From: WVYX01 sp039586815
GTDB taxonomy: Bacteria > Gemmatimonadota > Gemmatimonadetes > Gemmatimonadales > GWC2-71-9
DNA: 64,000 bases
Direction of reading: 5' to 3'
Assembly (NCBI GenBank): GCA_039586815.1
Contig: JBDHJR010000004.1
Span: 62,001-126,000 of the forward strand
Positions 28,458 to 37,979 of the stretch are shown piece by piece. Below the pieces are notes generated by a model. The model did no database searches and had not been told where the DNA came from. It saw only the letters and a list, made by a program, of their open reading frames with translations. Made by a program: the position numbers and the translations under genes. Every line of letters starts with the position of its first letter. Positions within the stretch are counted from its first letter, which is position 1.

Positions 28458-29341
28458 CCCTCCACGCCCCCGCGCAGGCCGAGGCTGCGGTGGGGCCGGC
28501 GAGCTGGCCGCTGGAGCGCGGCTCGGTGTCGCTGGCGCAGCCCGTCGTCGTGGGAATCCTCAACATCACGCCCGACTCATTCAGCGACGGGGGACGTTTC
28601 CTGGACGCCGCCGCCGCATTGGAGCATGCCTCCGAACTCATCGAGCAGGGCGCTGCCATGCTGGACCTCGGTGCCGAGTCCACGCGCCCGGGACGTCCCG
28701 CGCCGGTCACGCCGGCCGAGGAGTGGCGCCGGCTGGAGCCGGTGCTGGCCGGGCTGGCCGAGCGGCATCCAGAGGTGCCGCTCAGCGTCGACACGGTGAA
28801 GGCGGAGACTGCTTCGCGCGCGCTCGCCGCGGGCGCGTGGGCGATCAACGACGTGTCGGGGCTGAGGCTGGATCCGGAGGTCGCGGACGTGTGTGCCGAG
28901 CACGGCGCGGGCCTGGTGCTGATGCACTCGCGCGGCTCGGTGAGCACCATGGCCAGCTACGATCACGCCGCCTACCAGCACGTGACTGATGACGTGGTGC
29001 GGGAGCTGGAGCGGGCGGTGGAGACCGCGGCAAGCCGCGGGGTGGGCACCGAGCGCGTCGTGCTGGACCCGGGGCTCGGCTTCGCCAAGCGCCCGGAGCA
29101 CAATTATGTGATCTTACGTCACCTTCCCGCCCTGGCGGCTCTGGGGCATGCGGTCATGGTGGGGCCGTCGCGCAAGCGGTTCCTCGGGGCCGTGACGGGG
29201 GGGGACATTGCCGACCGTGATGCGGCCACCGCGATCGCGTGCGCCGCGGCTTGCCTGGGGGGAGCGTCCCTCTTCCGGGTGCACGCCCCGGCAGCGGTGC
29301 GGGAGGCCCTCGCCATCGCCCACGCGATACGGAGCGCCTGA
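28454..29341 (+). CDS. folP: Dihydropteroate synthase
   Basis: The 295-residue enzyme condenses hydroxymethyl-dihydropterin pyrophosphate with p-aminobenzoate in folate synthesis. The TIM barrel motifs are present: GILNITPDSFSDGG near the start, MLDLGAESTRPG, and later ILDPGLGFAK-type residues (VLDPGLGFAKRPEHN) and GPSRKRFLG. The start GTG 28454 overlaps the ftsH stop, and its own stop overlaps the ATG of cdaA, so expression is tightly tied to both. An N-terminal extension of ~30 residues precedes the family start. Confidence 0.96.
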
Positions 29342-30144
29342 TGTCGTTAGAGCAGCTGCGGTTCCTGGTCCCGGGCGTGTACGACGTCATCGAGATCCTG
29401 ATAGTGGCGGTCATCACCTACCGCCTGCTGCTGTTCCTGGCGGGGACGCGGGCGCTGCAGATCCTGGTCGGGATCACGGCCCTGTTCGTGATCTACTTCG
29501 TCGCCCTCGTGCTCAAGCTCAACATGATCAGCACGCTCCTCGGCGTGGTGTTCACATACGGAGCCTTCGCAGCGATCGTGGTGTTCCAACCGGAGTTGCG
29601 TCATGCGCTGGCGCGACTCGGTCGGTCGCGGCTGATCAGCTTCCTGGCGAGCTCCAGCAAGCGCGTGGTCGCGGACGAGATAGCCGAGGCCACGGGCCGT
29701 CTCGCCCGCAACGGGACGGGAGCCATCATCGCAGTGGAGCGCGACGTATCCCTGGACCAGTTCGTGGAGTCCGGCACACCGATGCGCGCTACGGTGTCGG
29801 CCGATCTGCTCACCACGATCTTCACCCCCTACTCCCCGCTGCACGACGGGGCGGTGCTGGTGCGAGGAGACCAGATCATCGGAGCTGGGGCGGTGCTTCC
29901 GCTCACTCAGTTCCCGGTCAGCGACAAGTCCCTGGGCACGCGGCACCGCGCTGCGCTCGGGCTCTCGGAGGACAGTGACGCCGTGGTCGTAGTGGTCTCG
30001 GAGGAGACCTCCAAGATCTCCATGGCGCTGCGGGGGATGCTGCGCCGCGGGATCACCCCGGATCAGGTACGTACCGCCCTCGCCGGGCCCGAGGAGGCGA
30101 GCCTTGCGCTCACGGGCGCGCGTGGTGACGCTTCACCGGCCTGA
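29341..30144 (+). CDS. cdaA: Diadenylate cyclase, CdaA/DacA type
   Basis: The 267-residue membrane enzyme makes c-di-AMP from two ATP. Three hydrophobic segments in residues ~10-75 are followed by the DAC domain with the catalytic PLHDGAVLV and LGTRHRAALG motifs (DGA and RHR). ATG 29341 shares one base with the folP stop (TGATG). The folP-cdaA order is seen in several phyla. C-di-AMP usually controls potassium and osmotic balance and wall stress; no partner gene such as glmM or cdaR is seen next to it here. Confidence 0.95.
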   Translation: MSLEQLRFLVPGVYDVIEILIVAVITYRLLLFLAGTRALQILVGITALFVIYFVALVLKLNMISTLLGVVFTYGAFAAIVVFQPELRHALARLGRSRLISFLASSSKRVVADEIAEATGRLARNGTGAIIAVERDVSLDQFVESGTPMRATVSADLLTTIFTPYSPLHDGAVLVRGDQIIGAGAVLPLTQFPVSDKSLGTRHRAALGLSEDSDAVVVVVSEETSKISMALRGMLRRGITPDQVRTALAGPEEASLALTGARGDASPA

Positions 30145-30176
30145 GCTGGCAACCACCCCAAACGAGCAGCAATTCG

Positions 30177-32693
30177 ATGGCATCTGAGCACGTCGAGACC
30201 GGCAGGATACCGTACCGCGCCGCCATTGCCGTATACGTGGTCGTGTTGGCGGTCTACATCTGGACTCTGGCCCCCACCGTCACGTTCTGGGACGCAGGGG
30301 AGTTCATCGCCACGGCGAAAATCCTCGGCATCCCGCACCCGCCGGGCACGCCGGTGTTCGTGCTCATGGCCAACGTGTGGGCGGCCCTGGTGCCCATCGG
30401 CGAGTACGCCTATCGCACCAACCTGATGACGGCCGTGTTCAGCGCGGCGGCCGCTGCCGTGTTCTTCCTGCTCGTGGTGCAGGCGCTGCGCGGGTGGCGG
30501 GCCACGGACGAGGGCCGGGGCGGTGCCGAGAACGACAAGCTGTTCACCATCGGCGGGGGCGTCGCCGCGGCGCTGCTCGCCGCCTACCCGTTCACGGTGT
30601 GGCAGAACTCCAACGAGACGGAGGTCTACATGATCGCCGCCTCGTCCATCGCGGTGATCTGCTGGCTCGCGTGGCTGTGGCGCAAGCATCGCGGTGGGGA
30701 GCGGGCACCCCACGTGCTGCTGCTGATCGTGTATCTGGGGGCGCTGTCGGTCGGCAACCACTTGCTCACCCTGCTCGTGGGACCCGCACTGATCGGGTTC
30801 ATGTGGCACGTGCTGCGAACCGAGCCGCTGCGCCAGGAGGCCGACCGCAAGACCGAATGGGCCCAGTGGACGGTGGTCGTGGGCGTGTGGGCGCTGCTGA
30901 TCGGGGTCGGCCTGGGGAGCAAGGGGCTGTTGCTGGTGGGCGGGTTGGCGTTCCTGGGTGCCGCGGCCTACGCGGTGTCGGCCGGGGCGTTCCCGTTCGC
31001 TGCCACGGTGCTGATGATCGCCGTGGTCGGGGCATCGACCTATCTGTTCCTGCTCCTCCGGGCCAAGGTAGGGCCGTTCATCAACGAGGCCGATCCGTCC
31101 ACGTGGGAGACACTCTGGGCGGTCATCGCCCGGGAGCAGTATCCGCCCCGCTCGCCGATCGACAACCCCATCTACACGGTGCGCCAGGGTGTGGGCGCGG
31201 TGGAGCGCGTGGGCGCGTTCCTCGCGTGCCTCCCGAGCTTCGTGGACGGTCCGGTGCCGCCGGATGAAGCGGCGTTCGGCATCCCGCGCTGCTACACGGT
31301 GCGCAGCATTCCGCTCATGCTGCGCCAGGCGCAGATGTACCTGCAGTACTTCGACTGGCAGTGGTCGATGGGGCTCGCGCCAACGGACTACGTGTTCGCG
31401 CCGGTTCGGCTTCCCATCACGCTGGCGTTCATCAGCCTCGGAGTGTACGGCGCCAACGTGCTGCGGCAGCGTGACCGATCGGTGTTCTGGCTGCTGCTGC
31501 TGCTCTTCCTGACCACCGGCCCGGCGCTCGTGGGTTACATGAACTTCAAGCCGGGCTTCTCGCTCTCGTGGGACCTGTATCCGCAGATGGACATGCACGA
31601 GGTGCGTGAGCGGGATTACTTCTTCTCCGTCTCGTTCGTGGTCTGGGGGATCTTCGTGGGCCTCGGGCTAGCGGGCCTCTACTGGAAGGCCCGCGGATTC
31701 ATGTCTGGGCAGGGGCACCGCCGGCCCGAAGTGCGGGCTTTCGCCCCGGCGGCCGTGTTCCTGATCGCCCTGCTGCCATTCGCGCTGAACTTCCGCGCCG
31801 CCAGCCGGGCGCACGCCCCCGAAGCGCGTCTGGCGCGCGACTTCGCCTACAACATGCTGCAGTCGGTCGAGCCGTACGGCATCGTGTTCACCAACGGCGA
31901 CAACGACACGTTCCCTCTCTGGTACCTGCAGGAAGCGGAAGGAATCCGGCAAGACGTGTGGGTGGTGAACCTCTCGCTGTCCAACACTGACTGGTACATC
32001 CGGCAGCTGCGGGACAATCCGATCCGCCCGTTCGACCCGGAGCAGGCTCCGTGGTTTGCCGACCTCGCACCCGAAACGCCGCCCGGCGGTCTCCACACGC
32101 TGACCGATGAGGAGATCGGGCAGATGAGTGCGACGCTGCTTTCGCAGTCGTTCACGTTCCACGCCGGTGACATGCAGCTGGCCATCCCCGAGAACACGCC
32201 GCTCTACCTGCACAGCCTCGTCGTGCTGCGGTCGATCCAGGAGAACTGGGACAGGCGTCCCATCTACTTCTCCCTCACGTCGGGCAGCGAGAACTGGGGC
32301 ATGTTCGCGCCGTACCTCACGCAGGAAGCACTCCTGTTCCGGCTCAACACCGTGGGGTGGCCCGAGCCGGAGAAGCTCACCCCCGGCCTGTTCGCTGTGC
32401 CGCTCAACGTGCCGCGCACCGACTCCCTGGCCTGGGAGATCTATCGCTACGCCGAACTGTTCCGCGGCGACACGCTGCGCGTCGACCCGACCAACCGGAA
32501 CATCACGGTCAACCTGAGCTACCCGTTCTACTCGCTGGGACAGGCCTATGAGCTCCGGGGCGATCGGGAGCGCAGTGAGGAGAACCTGCGGCGTGCCCTC
32601 TGGCTGCAGCCGATTCCCGAGATGCAGCGTTTGCTGGATGCGGGGGAGGCGATATTCGATACGCCGTCGGTGGAGGACGTGCCGGGCCAGTAG
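30177..32693 (+). CDS. DUF2723 (GT117-type) multi-pass membrane glycosyltransferase
   Basis: The 838-residue protein starts with basic and hydrophobic sequence, then the hallmark TFWDAGEFIATA with acidic D/E of the first loop (residues ~36-47), and at least ten membrane segments up to ~550. The C-terminal ~290 residues are soluble, with GIVFTNGDNDTFPLWYLQ and a final TPR-like repeat. DUF2723 proteins belong to the GT-C fold, related to protein O-mannosyltransferases, and are common in Bacteroidota and relatives. The donor lipid and acceptor protein are not known from this sequence. It follows cdaA by 32 bases. Confidence 0.88.
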   Translation: MASEHVETGRIPYRAAIAVYVVVLAVYIWTLAPTVTFWDAGEFIATAKILGIPHPPGTPVFVLMANVWAALVPIGEYAYRTNLMTAVFSAAAAAVFFLLVVQALRGWRATDEGRGGAENDKLFTIGGGVAAALLAAYPFTVWQNSNETEVYMIAASSIAVICWLAWLWRKHRGGERAPHVLLLIVYLGALSVGNHLLTLLVGPALIGFMWHVLRTEPLRQEADRKTEWAQWTVVVGVWALLIGVGLGSKGLLLVGGLAFLGAAAYAVSAGAFPFAATVLMIAVVGASTYLFLLLRAKVGPFINEADPSTWETLWAVIAREQYPPRSPIDNPIYTVRQGVGAVERVGAFLACLPSFVDGPVPPDEAAFGIPRCYTVRSIPLMLRQAQMYLQYFDWQWSMGLAPTDYVFAPVRLPITLAFISLGVYGANVLRQRDRSVFWLLLLLFLTTGPALVGYMNFKPGFSLSWDLYPQMDMHEVRERDYFFSVSFVVWGIFVGLGLAGLYWKARGFMSGQGHRRPEVRAFAPAAVFLIALLPFALNFRAASRAHAPEARLARDFAYNMLQSVEPYGIVFTNGDNDTFPLWYLQEAEGIRQDVWVVNLSLSNTDWYIRQLRDNPIRPFDPEQAPWFADLAPETPPGGLHTLTDEEIGQMSATLLSQSFTFHAGDMQLAIPENTPLYLHSLVVLRSIQENWDRRPIYFSLTSGSENWGMFAPYLTQEALLFRLNTVGWPEPEKLTPGLFAVPLNVPRTDSLAWEIYRYAELFRGDTLRVDPTNRNITVNLSYPFYSLGQAYELRGDRERSEENLRRALWLQPIPEMQRLLDAGEAIFDTPSVEDVPGQ

Positions 32694-32757
32694 GCGTCCG
32701 TTCCGGAACAACCCGCCATCTTTGCAGGGTGTGCAAGCCCTGCTAAGTTCACAGGTT

Positions 32758-33453
32758 ATGACATTTGCCGCCCTCCCCGGCAACCTCTCCCGCGTGCGGG
32801 ACGAGATTGCCGACATCCAGGCACGAGAGGGCCTGCGCGGGACGGTGGCCATTGTAGCGGTGACGAAGGGTCAGCCGCCGGAAGCCGCCCGCGCGGCACA
32901 CGCGGTAGGTCTCGACGACCTCGGCGAGAACCGGGTGCAGGAGGCCCTCGGGAAGCTCGAGCAGCTCGAGGAGCTCCCTGTGCGGTGGCATCTGATCGGC
33001 CACCTGCAGACGAACAAGGCCAAGCACGTGGCGGGTCGTTTTGCCATGGTGCATTCGGTGGACTCCGTGCGGCTGGCCGACGCACTGGCACGGGCGGTGG
33101 AGCAGCGTGCCGGCGGGACGTCGCTCCCCGTGCTGCTACAGGTGAACGTCGCCGGGGAGCAGCAGAAGAGTGGCTGCGCGCCGGAGGAAGCCGAGGGCAT
33201 TGCCCGGCACATGTCGTGCCTGCCCGCCCTGGCGCTGAGAGGTTTGATGACGATGGCACCGTTCGTGGACGACGAGCGGGAACATCACCGCGTGTTCGGC
33301 AAACTGCGCGAGCTGCGCGACCGCCTGGCAGGTGCGGGACTCGAGCTCCCGGAGCTCTCGATGGGAATGTCGGGGGATTACCGCGCCGCCGTGGCTGAAG
33401 GAGCGACCATCTTGCGATTGGGCACCGTCCTGTTCGGAGAGCGGCCCTCATGA
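32758..33453 (+). CDS. YggS/PROSC-family pyridoxal phosphate-binding protein
   Basis: The 231-residue protein is an alanine-racemase-fold PLP carrier that keeps vitamin B6 in balance; the family has no proven enzymatic reaction. The PLP lysine lies in AVTKGQ (K37), followed by LGENRVQEALGK, HLIGHLQTNKAKHV and MGMSGDYRAAVAEGAT near the end, all family blocks. ATG 32758 is chosen over longer frames that run back into the previous gene. It is ~65 bases after the DUF2723 gene and overlaps the divIVA homologue by four bases, a neighbour pair seen in many bacteria. Confidence 0.94.
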   Translation: MTFAALPGNLSRVRDEIADIQAREGLRGTVAIVAVTKGQPPEAARAAHAVGLDDLGENRVQEALGKLEQLEELPVRWHLIGHLQTNKAKHVAGRFAMVHSVDSVRLADALARAVEQRAGGTSLPVLLQVNVAGEQQKSGCAPEEAEGIARHMSCLPALALRGLMTMAPFVDDEREHHRVFGKLRELRDRLAGAGLELPELSMGMSGDYRAAVAEGATILRLGTVLFGERPS

Positions 33454-33944
33454 ATGACGAAGGATTCCGACTGACGCCGGTGGACGTGCGGACGCAGGAA
33501 TTCCGCCGCTCCGCCATAGGATACGAAGTGTCGGGCGTGGAGGACTTCCGCTCGCGCGTCGCGGAGGAGTTGGAGCGGCTGTTGCGGGAGCGCGCCACGC
33601 TGGAGGAGCGCCTGCAGAACCTGCGGGAGCAGCTCAAGTCGTACCGCGACCGCGAGAAGGCCCTGAACGACGCCGTGGTGATGGCGCAGCAGGTGCGCGC
33701 CGACACGGAGCAAGCGGCCAAGCGCGATTCGGAAGCCGCTATGCGCGACGCCCAGGTCAAGGCGGAGGAGATCTTGACCGAGGCCCGGGCGTCCGAGGCG
33801 GACGCGCGGCGCGACATCGAAGAGGTGCAGCGGCAGTTCAGCGCCTACCTTACTGCGTTCCGTCAGCTGCTCTGGCGCCAGCTGGCGGAGATAGATGCGC
33901 TGGCCGAGCACGAGCGCGACGGCACGGCACCCGGGAAGTCATGA
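33450..33944 (+). CDS. divIVA: DivIVA-domain coiled-coil protein
   Basis: The 164-residue protein opens with LTPVDVRTQEFRRSAIGYE and then VEDFRSRVAEE, the family N-terminal motif that binds curved membrane or partners. A long coiled coil follows (~45-140), rich in Glu, Arg and Ala. DivIVA/GpsB proteins mark cell poles and division sites and recruit other proteins. The ATGA overlap with the yggS homologue and with punA shows tight coupling. A polar marker upstream of an MglA/Che cluster is notable, but no direct link is shown. Confidence 0.87.
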   Translation: MNDEGFRLTPVDVRTQEFRRSAIGYEVSGVEDFRSRVAEELERLLRERATLEERLQNLREQLKSYRDREKALNDAVVMAQQVRADTEQAAKRDSEAAMRDAQVKAEEILTEARASEADARRDIEEVQRQFSAYLTAFRQLLWRQLAEIDALAEHERDGTAPGKS

Positions 33945-34771
33945 CCGCGAGCTCGCTGCGTGAGGAGATCGGCCGGGCCGTGGACGTGGTGCGGCAGAGC
34001 ACGGCGTTCGCGCCGGACGTCGCGCTGATCCTGGGAACGGGGTTGGGAGGACTGGCCGACGAGATAGCGGTCGAGGCGGAGATCGGCTACGAGTCGATTC
34101 CCGGATTCCCGCTCTCGACGCTGGAGTTCCACGCCGGCAAGCTGCTGTTCGGAGAGCTCGGCGGGCAGCGTGTGGTAGCCATGCAGGGTCGGTTCCACCG
34201 CTACGAAGGCTACTCCATGCAGCAGATCACCTTCCCCGTGCGCGTGATGCAGGCGCTCGGCGCGCACGCCATGCTGGTGTCCAGCGCGTGCGGAGGGATG
34301 CATCCGCTGTGGGGTCCGGGCGATCTGGTGCTCCTCGCGGACCACATCAATCTGCTCGGTGACAACCCGCTGATCGGACGGAACGACGAGGCGCTCGGCC
34401 CCCGCTTCCCCGACATGTCGCAGCCGTACGACCCGGAGCTGCGGAGGCTGGCCCGCGAAGTGGCACGCGACCGCAAGCTCACGCTGCGCGAAGGGGTGTA
34501 CGTGGCGGTTCCGGGTCCCAATCTCGAGACGCCCGCGGAGTACCGCTTCCTGCGAACGGTGGGAGCGGACGTGGTGGGCATGTCCACCGTTCCAGAGGTG
34601 CTGGTGGCCCTGCACGGCGGCATGCGCGTGATGGGAGTCTCGATCATCACCGACCAGTGCCTGCCGGACGCGCTGGAGCCGGCGGACATCCCTACGATAA
34701 TCGCGACCGCTGCCGCCGCCGAGCCGAACCTCACCAGCCTCGTGACCGGGGTGCTGGAGCGCCTGGCCTGA
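33941..34771 (+). CDS. punA: Purine nucleoside phosphorylase, trimeric type
   Basis: The 276-residue enzyme cleaves purine nucleosides with phosphate to free base and ribose-1-phosphate. ALILGTGLGGLADEI binds phosphate, GRFHRYEGYSMQQIT and SSACGGMHPLWGPGDLV are conserved, and GMSTVPEV carries the Met and Glu of the site. The base-side motif reads SIITDQCLPD, with Asp where mammalian enzymes have Asn; related FCB-group enzymes also show Asp, so I would not infer adenosine use from it. The start overlaps the divIVA stop and the end overlaps the ileS start. Confidence 0.93.
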   Translation: MTASSLREEIGRAVDVVRQSTAFAPDVALILGTGLGGLADEIAVEAEIGYESIPGFPLSTLEFHAGKLLFGELGGQRVVAMQGRFHRYEGYSMQQITFPVRVMQALGAHAMLVSSACGGMHPLWGPGDLVLLADHINLLGDNPLIGRNDEALGPRFPDMSQPYDPELRRLAREVARDRKLTLREGVYVAVPGPNLETPAEYRFLRTVGADVVGMSTVPEVLVALHGGMRVMGVSIITDQCLPDALEPADIPTIIATAAAAEPNLTSLVTGVLERLA

Positions 34772-37700
34772 TGCCATACCAGCCGCTGCCGGTAGGTACG
34801 GCGGACGCGTTCGAGCAAGAGGTACTCGAGTCGTGGCGGCGGGAGGATCTCTTTCACCGCACCCTCGAAGCCACGCGCGACGGCGAGCCGTTCGTGTTCT
34901 ACGAAGGGCCGCCGACCGCCAATGGCCGACCCGGCCTGCACCACGTGTTCGCGCGGACGATCAAGGACATGATCTGCCGCTACCACGCGATGCTGGGTCG
35001 CTCGGTCACCCGCATAGCGGGGTGGGACACTCACGGCCTCCCGGTGGAGATCGAGGTCGAGAAGGCGCTCAACATCAGCGGCAAGGCCGACATCGAGCGG
35101 TTCGGCGTGGCCGAGTTCAACCGGCGCTGCAAGGAGAGCGTGTTCCGCTATAAGTCCGACTGGGAATCGCTGTCCGAGCGGATCGGCTACTGGCTCGACT
35201 ACTCGCGACCCTACGTCACCTACGCCAACGAGTACATCGAGAGCGTGTGGTGGCTGCTGAAGCAGCTACACGAGCGGGATTTGCTGTACCAGGGACACAA
35301 GGTGCTGCCCTACTGCCCCCGCTGCGGCACCGCCCTCTCGAGTCACGAGCTGGCGCAGGGATACGCCACGCACAAGAGCCCTTCCATCTACGTGCTGTTC
35401 CGTCTCGCGGGAGACGAAGGGCGCCATCTGCTGGTGTGGACCACCACTCCGTGGACGCTGCCCTCCAACGTGGGCGTTGCCGTGCACCCCGACTTCCGCT
35501 ACGTGGAGCACGAGGTGGAGGGTCGCCGCATCATCGCCGAGAAGGTCATCGCCGAGACTGCGGTCGTACCGGGTGCCACCGGCGGCAGGCCGCTCGCCGA
35601 GTTTCCCCGGGTCGCCGAGCACATGGGGCGCGACCTGGTGGGTCAGCGCTACGAGCAGCTACTCGATGCGGTCGCGGTCGAGGGCGACGGGGGCTTCCGC
35701 ATCGTGGCCGGCGACTTCGTGACCAACGAAGAGGGGACGGGACTGGTGCACTTGGCGCCGGCCTTCGGTGCCGACGACTACGCCGCGGGCCAGCGCGAGG
35801 GGCTGCCGTTCGCCAACCCGGTGGACGCGGAGGGCCGCTTCGCCGGCACCACCTGGGACGCGATCAACGGCAAGACGGTTTTCGAGGCGAATCCGGTGAT
35901 TGCCGATCGGCTGGTGCAGGAAGGAAAGGTGTTCGGGCGCTACCAGCCCGAGGGCTACGAGCATAGCTATCCCTTCTGCTGGCGCTGCGACTCGCCGCTG
36001 ATCTACTACGCGCGGGAGTCGTGGTTCGTGCGCACCACGGCCTACCGCGATCGCATGCTGGCCATCAACCGCGAGGTGGCGTGGTACCCGCTCGAGGTGG
36101 GAGAGGGGCGCTTCGGCGAGTGGCTGGAGAACAACGTGGACTGGGCGCTGACGCGCGATCGCTACTGGGGTACGCCGCTCCCCGTGTGGATCTGCGAGCG
36201 AGAGGCGGCGCACCGTGTGGTGGTGGGCTCGTACGACGAGCTGCGACAGCACTGGGGCAAGCCGCTTCCCGAGGACTTCGACCCACACAAGCCGTTCATC
36301 GACGACTACACGTTCGACTGCTCGGAGCCGGGCTGCGGCGGTACCCTGCGCCGTGTGCCGGCGGTGATCGACGCGTGGTTCGACTCCGGGGCGATGCCCT
36401 ACGCCCAGTGGCACTACCCCTTCGAGAACGAGCAGGAGTTCGAGCGGCACTTCCCGGCCGACTTCATCTGTGAGGGGCTGGACCAGACTCGCGGCTGGTT
36501 CTACTCGCTGCTTGCCATCGCGGCGGGCGTTTCCGACGGCCCCGCGTACCGCCACTGTGTCGTGAACGGCATCGTGCTGGACGCCGAGGGGCGCAAGATG
36601 TCCAAGCGCCTCGGCAACGCGGCCGATCCGTGGGAGGTGGTGCAGCAGTCCGGGGCCGACGCGGTGCGGCTCTATCTCCTGGCGTCGAGCCAGGTGGGGC
36701 TGCCCAAGCGGTTCGACGCGGACGCAATTCGCGAGGTATCGGTCGGTTTTCTCAACCGGCTGCGCAACATCTACGGCTTCTTTGCGCTCTACGCCGAGGA
36801 CTGGACGCCGGAGCAGGCGCCACCCCTTGCCGAGCGCCCGCTGGTGGACCGCTGGCTGGTGAGCCGGCTGGACGCGGTGGCGCTGGCAGTGAATGCCGCG
36901 CTCGCGACCTACGACGTGACGGGCGCGGTGCGCACGCTGATGGAGTTCTGTGACCACGAGCTCTCCAACTGGTACGTGCGCGTTAACCGGGGCCGCTTCT
37001 GGGCGCCCGATGCCGCGGCCGACCCGGCGGCACTGGCCACGCTGCACGAGGCGCTCGTGACGGTGAGTGGCCTGCTGGCGCCCGCTGCGCCCTTCACCAG
37101 CGATGCCATCCATCGGCGGCTGGAGGGAACCTCGGTGCACCTGATCCCGTTTCCGGCGGGCGGCGGCCGCAACGACCCCGACCTCGATGCGCAAATGGAG
37201 GCGGTGCGGCGCCTGGCGTCACTGGCTCGCGCTGCCCGGGAGCACGCGGGCCTTAGGGTGCGGCAACCGTTGGCCCGTCTCCGCGTGGCCGTGCCGCAGC
37301 GGCTGCGCGGCGAGGCGCTCACTACGTTCCTCGACGTGCTGGCCCGCGAAGTGAACGTGAAGCAGATCGACGTGGTCGCCTCGGACGAGGAGCTCGTGCG
37401 GCTGCGGGCCAAGCCCAACTTTCGGGCGCTAGGAAAGGTGTACGGCAAGGACACGCCCCTGGCCGCCCAGACGACGCGGCGGCTCACCGCGGAGCAGCTG
37501 CAACGGCTCGAGGCCGGGAGTGCGGTCTCAGTCACAGAGGACGGGCGGACTTGGGAATACCGTCCGGAGGACGTTGTCGTGGAGCGGGAGGTGGTGACCG
37601 ACTGGCCGGTGCAGAGCGAAGGGGCCCTCGTGGTCGCCCTGGATCCGGAAGTGAGCGTGGAGTTGCGCCGGGAGGGTCTGGCCCGGGAAGTAGTGAATCG

Positions 37701-37944
37701 GGTGCAGAGACTACGAAAAGAGGCTGGGTACGATTACAATACGCGGATCGCGTTGGGCATCTCCGGGGCGGATGACGTGCTGGAGGCGGCCCACGCGCAC
37801 CACGAATTCATCGCGGGCGAGACCCTGGCCCGCCATCTGGAGGCAGGCCAAGACCTGCCCGACTCGGACGTCCGCGAAGCAGTGGACATAGACGGCCGGC
37901 GCGTCGTGCTCTCCCTCAGGAGGGCGGACGCAGAGCGAGTCTAG
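34771..37944 (+). CDS. ileS: Isoleucyl-tRNA synthetase, eukaryote-like (type 2)
   Basis: The 1057-residue class I synthetase charges tRNA-Ile. The HIGH-type motif is in PPTANGRPGLHHV, the KMSKR loop starts at K609 (GRKMSKRLGN), and the editing domain lies between (~200-400). Length, the WDTHGLPVEIEVEK block and a long C-terminal extension fit the type 2 group, which is more like eukaryotic IleRS and is often tolerant of mupirocin. ATG 34771 shares one base with the punA stop. It is followed 35 bases later by the dksA-like gene. Confidence 0.96.
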   Translation: MPYQPLPVGTADAFEQEVLESWRREDLFHRTLEATRDGEPFVFYEGPPTANGRPGLHHVFARTIKDMICRYHAMLGRSVTRIAGWDTHGLPVEIEVEKALNISGKADIERFGVAEFNRRCKESVFRYKSDWESLSERIGYWLDYSRPYVTYANEYIESVWWLLKQLHERDLLYQGHKVLPYCPRCGTALSSHELAQGYATHKSPSIYVLFRLAGDEGRHLLVWTTTPWTLPSNVGVAVHPDFRYVEHEVEGRRIIAEKVIAETAVVPGATGGRPLAEFPRVAEHMGRDLVGQRYEQLLDAVAVEGDGGFRIVAGDFVTNEEGTGLVHLAPAFGADDYAAGQREGLPFANPVDAEGRFAGTTWDAINGKTVFEANPVIADRLVQEGKVFGRYQPEGYEHSYPFCWRCDSPLIYYARESWFVRTTAYRDRMLAINREVAWYPLEVGEGRFGEWLENNVDWALTRDRYWGTPLPVWICEREAAHRVVVGSYDELRQHWGKPLPEDFDPHKPFIDDYTFDCSEPGCGGTLRRVPAVIDAWFDSGAMPYAQWHYPFENEQEFERHFPADFICEGLDQTRGWFYSLLAIAAGVSDGPAYRHCVVNGIVLDAEGRKMSKRLGNAADPWEVVQQSGADAVRLYLLASSQVGLPKRFDADAIREVSVGFLNRLRNIYGFFALYAEDWTPEQAPPLAERPLVDRWLVSRLDAVALAVNAALATYDVTGAVRTLMEFCDHELSNWYVRVNRGRFWAPDAAADPAALATLHEALVTVSGLLAPAAPFTSDAIHRRLEGTSVHLIPFPAGGGRNDPDLDAQMEAVRRLASLARAAREHAGLRVRQPLARLRVAVPQRLRGEALTTFLDVLAREVNVKQIDVVASDEELVRLRAKPNFRALGKVYGKDTPLAAQTTRRLTAEQLQRLEAGSAVSVTEDGRTWEYRPEDVVVEREVVTDWPVQSEGALVVALDPEVSVELRREGLAREVVNRVQRLRKEAGYDYNTRIALGISGADDVLEAAHAHHEFIAGETLARHLEAGQDLPDSDVREAVDIDGRRVVLSLRRADAERV

Positions 37945-37979
37945 GCTCGGGCCGGCATGACTGGTAGGGACGGCGAAGG

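Noticed and set aside
32724..32743. Hairpin GCAGGG/CCCTGC as a terminator after the DUF2723 gene
   Set aside because: The stem is only six bases with an eight-base loop and no T run. It is too weak to call.
34621..34671. Asp in the base-binding motif of the purine nucleoside phosphorylase as a sign of adenosine or MTA specificity
   Set aside because: Related FCB-group enzymes annotated for inosine and guanosine also have Asp here, so the residue alone does not show a change in specificity.
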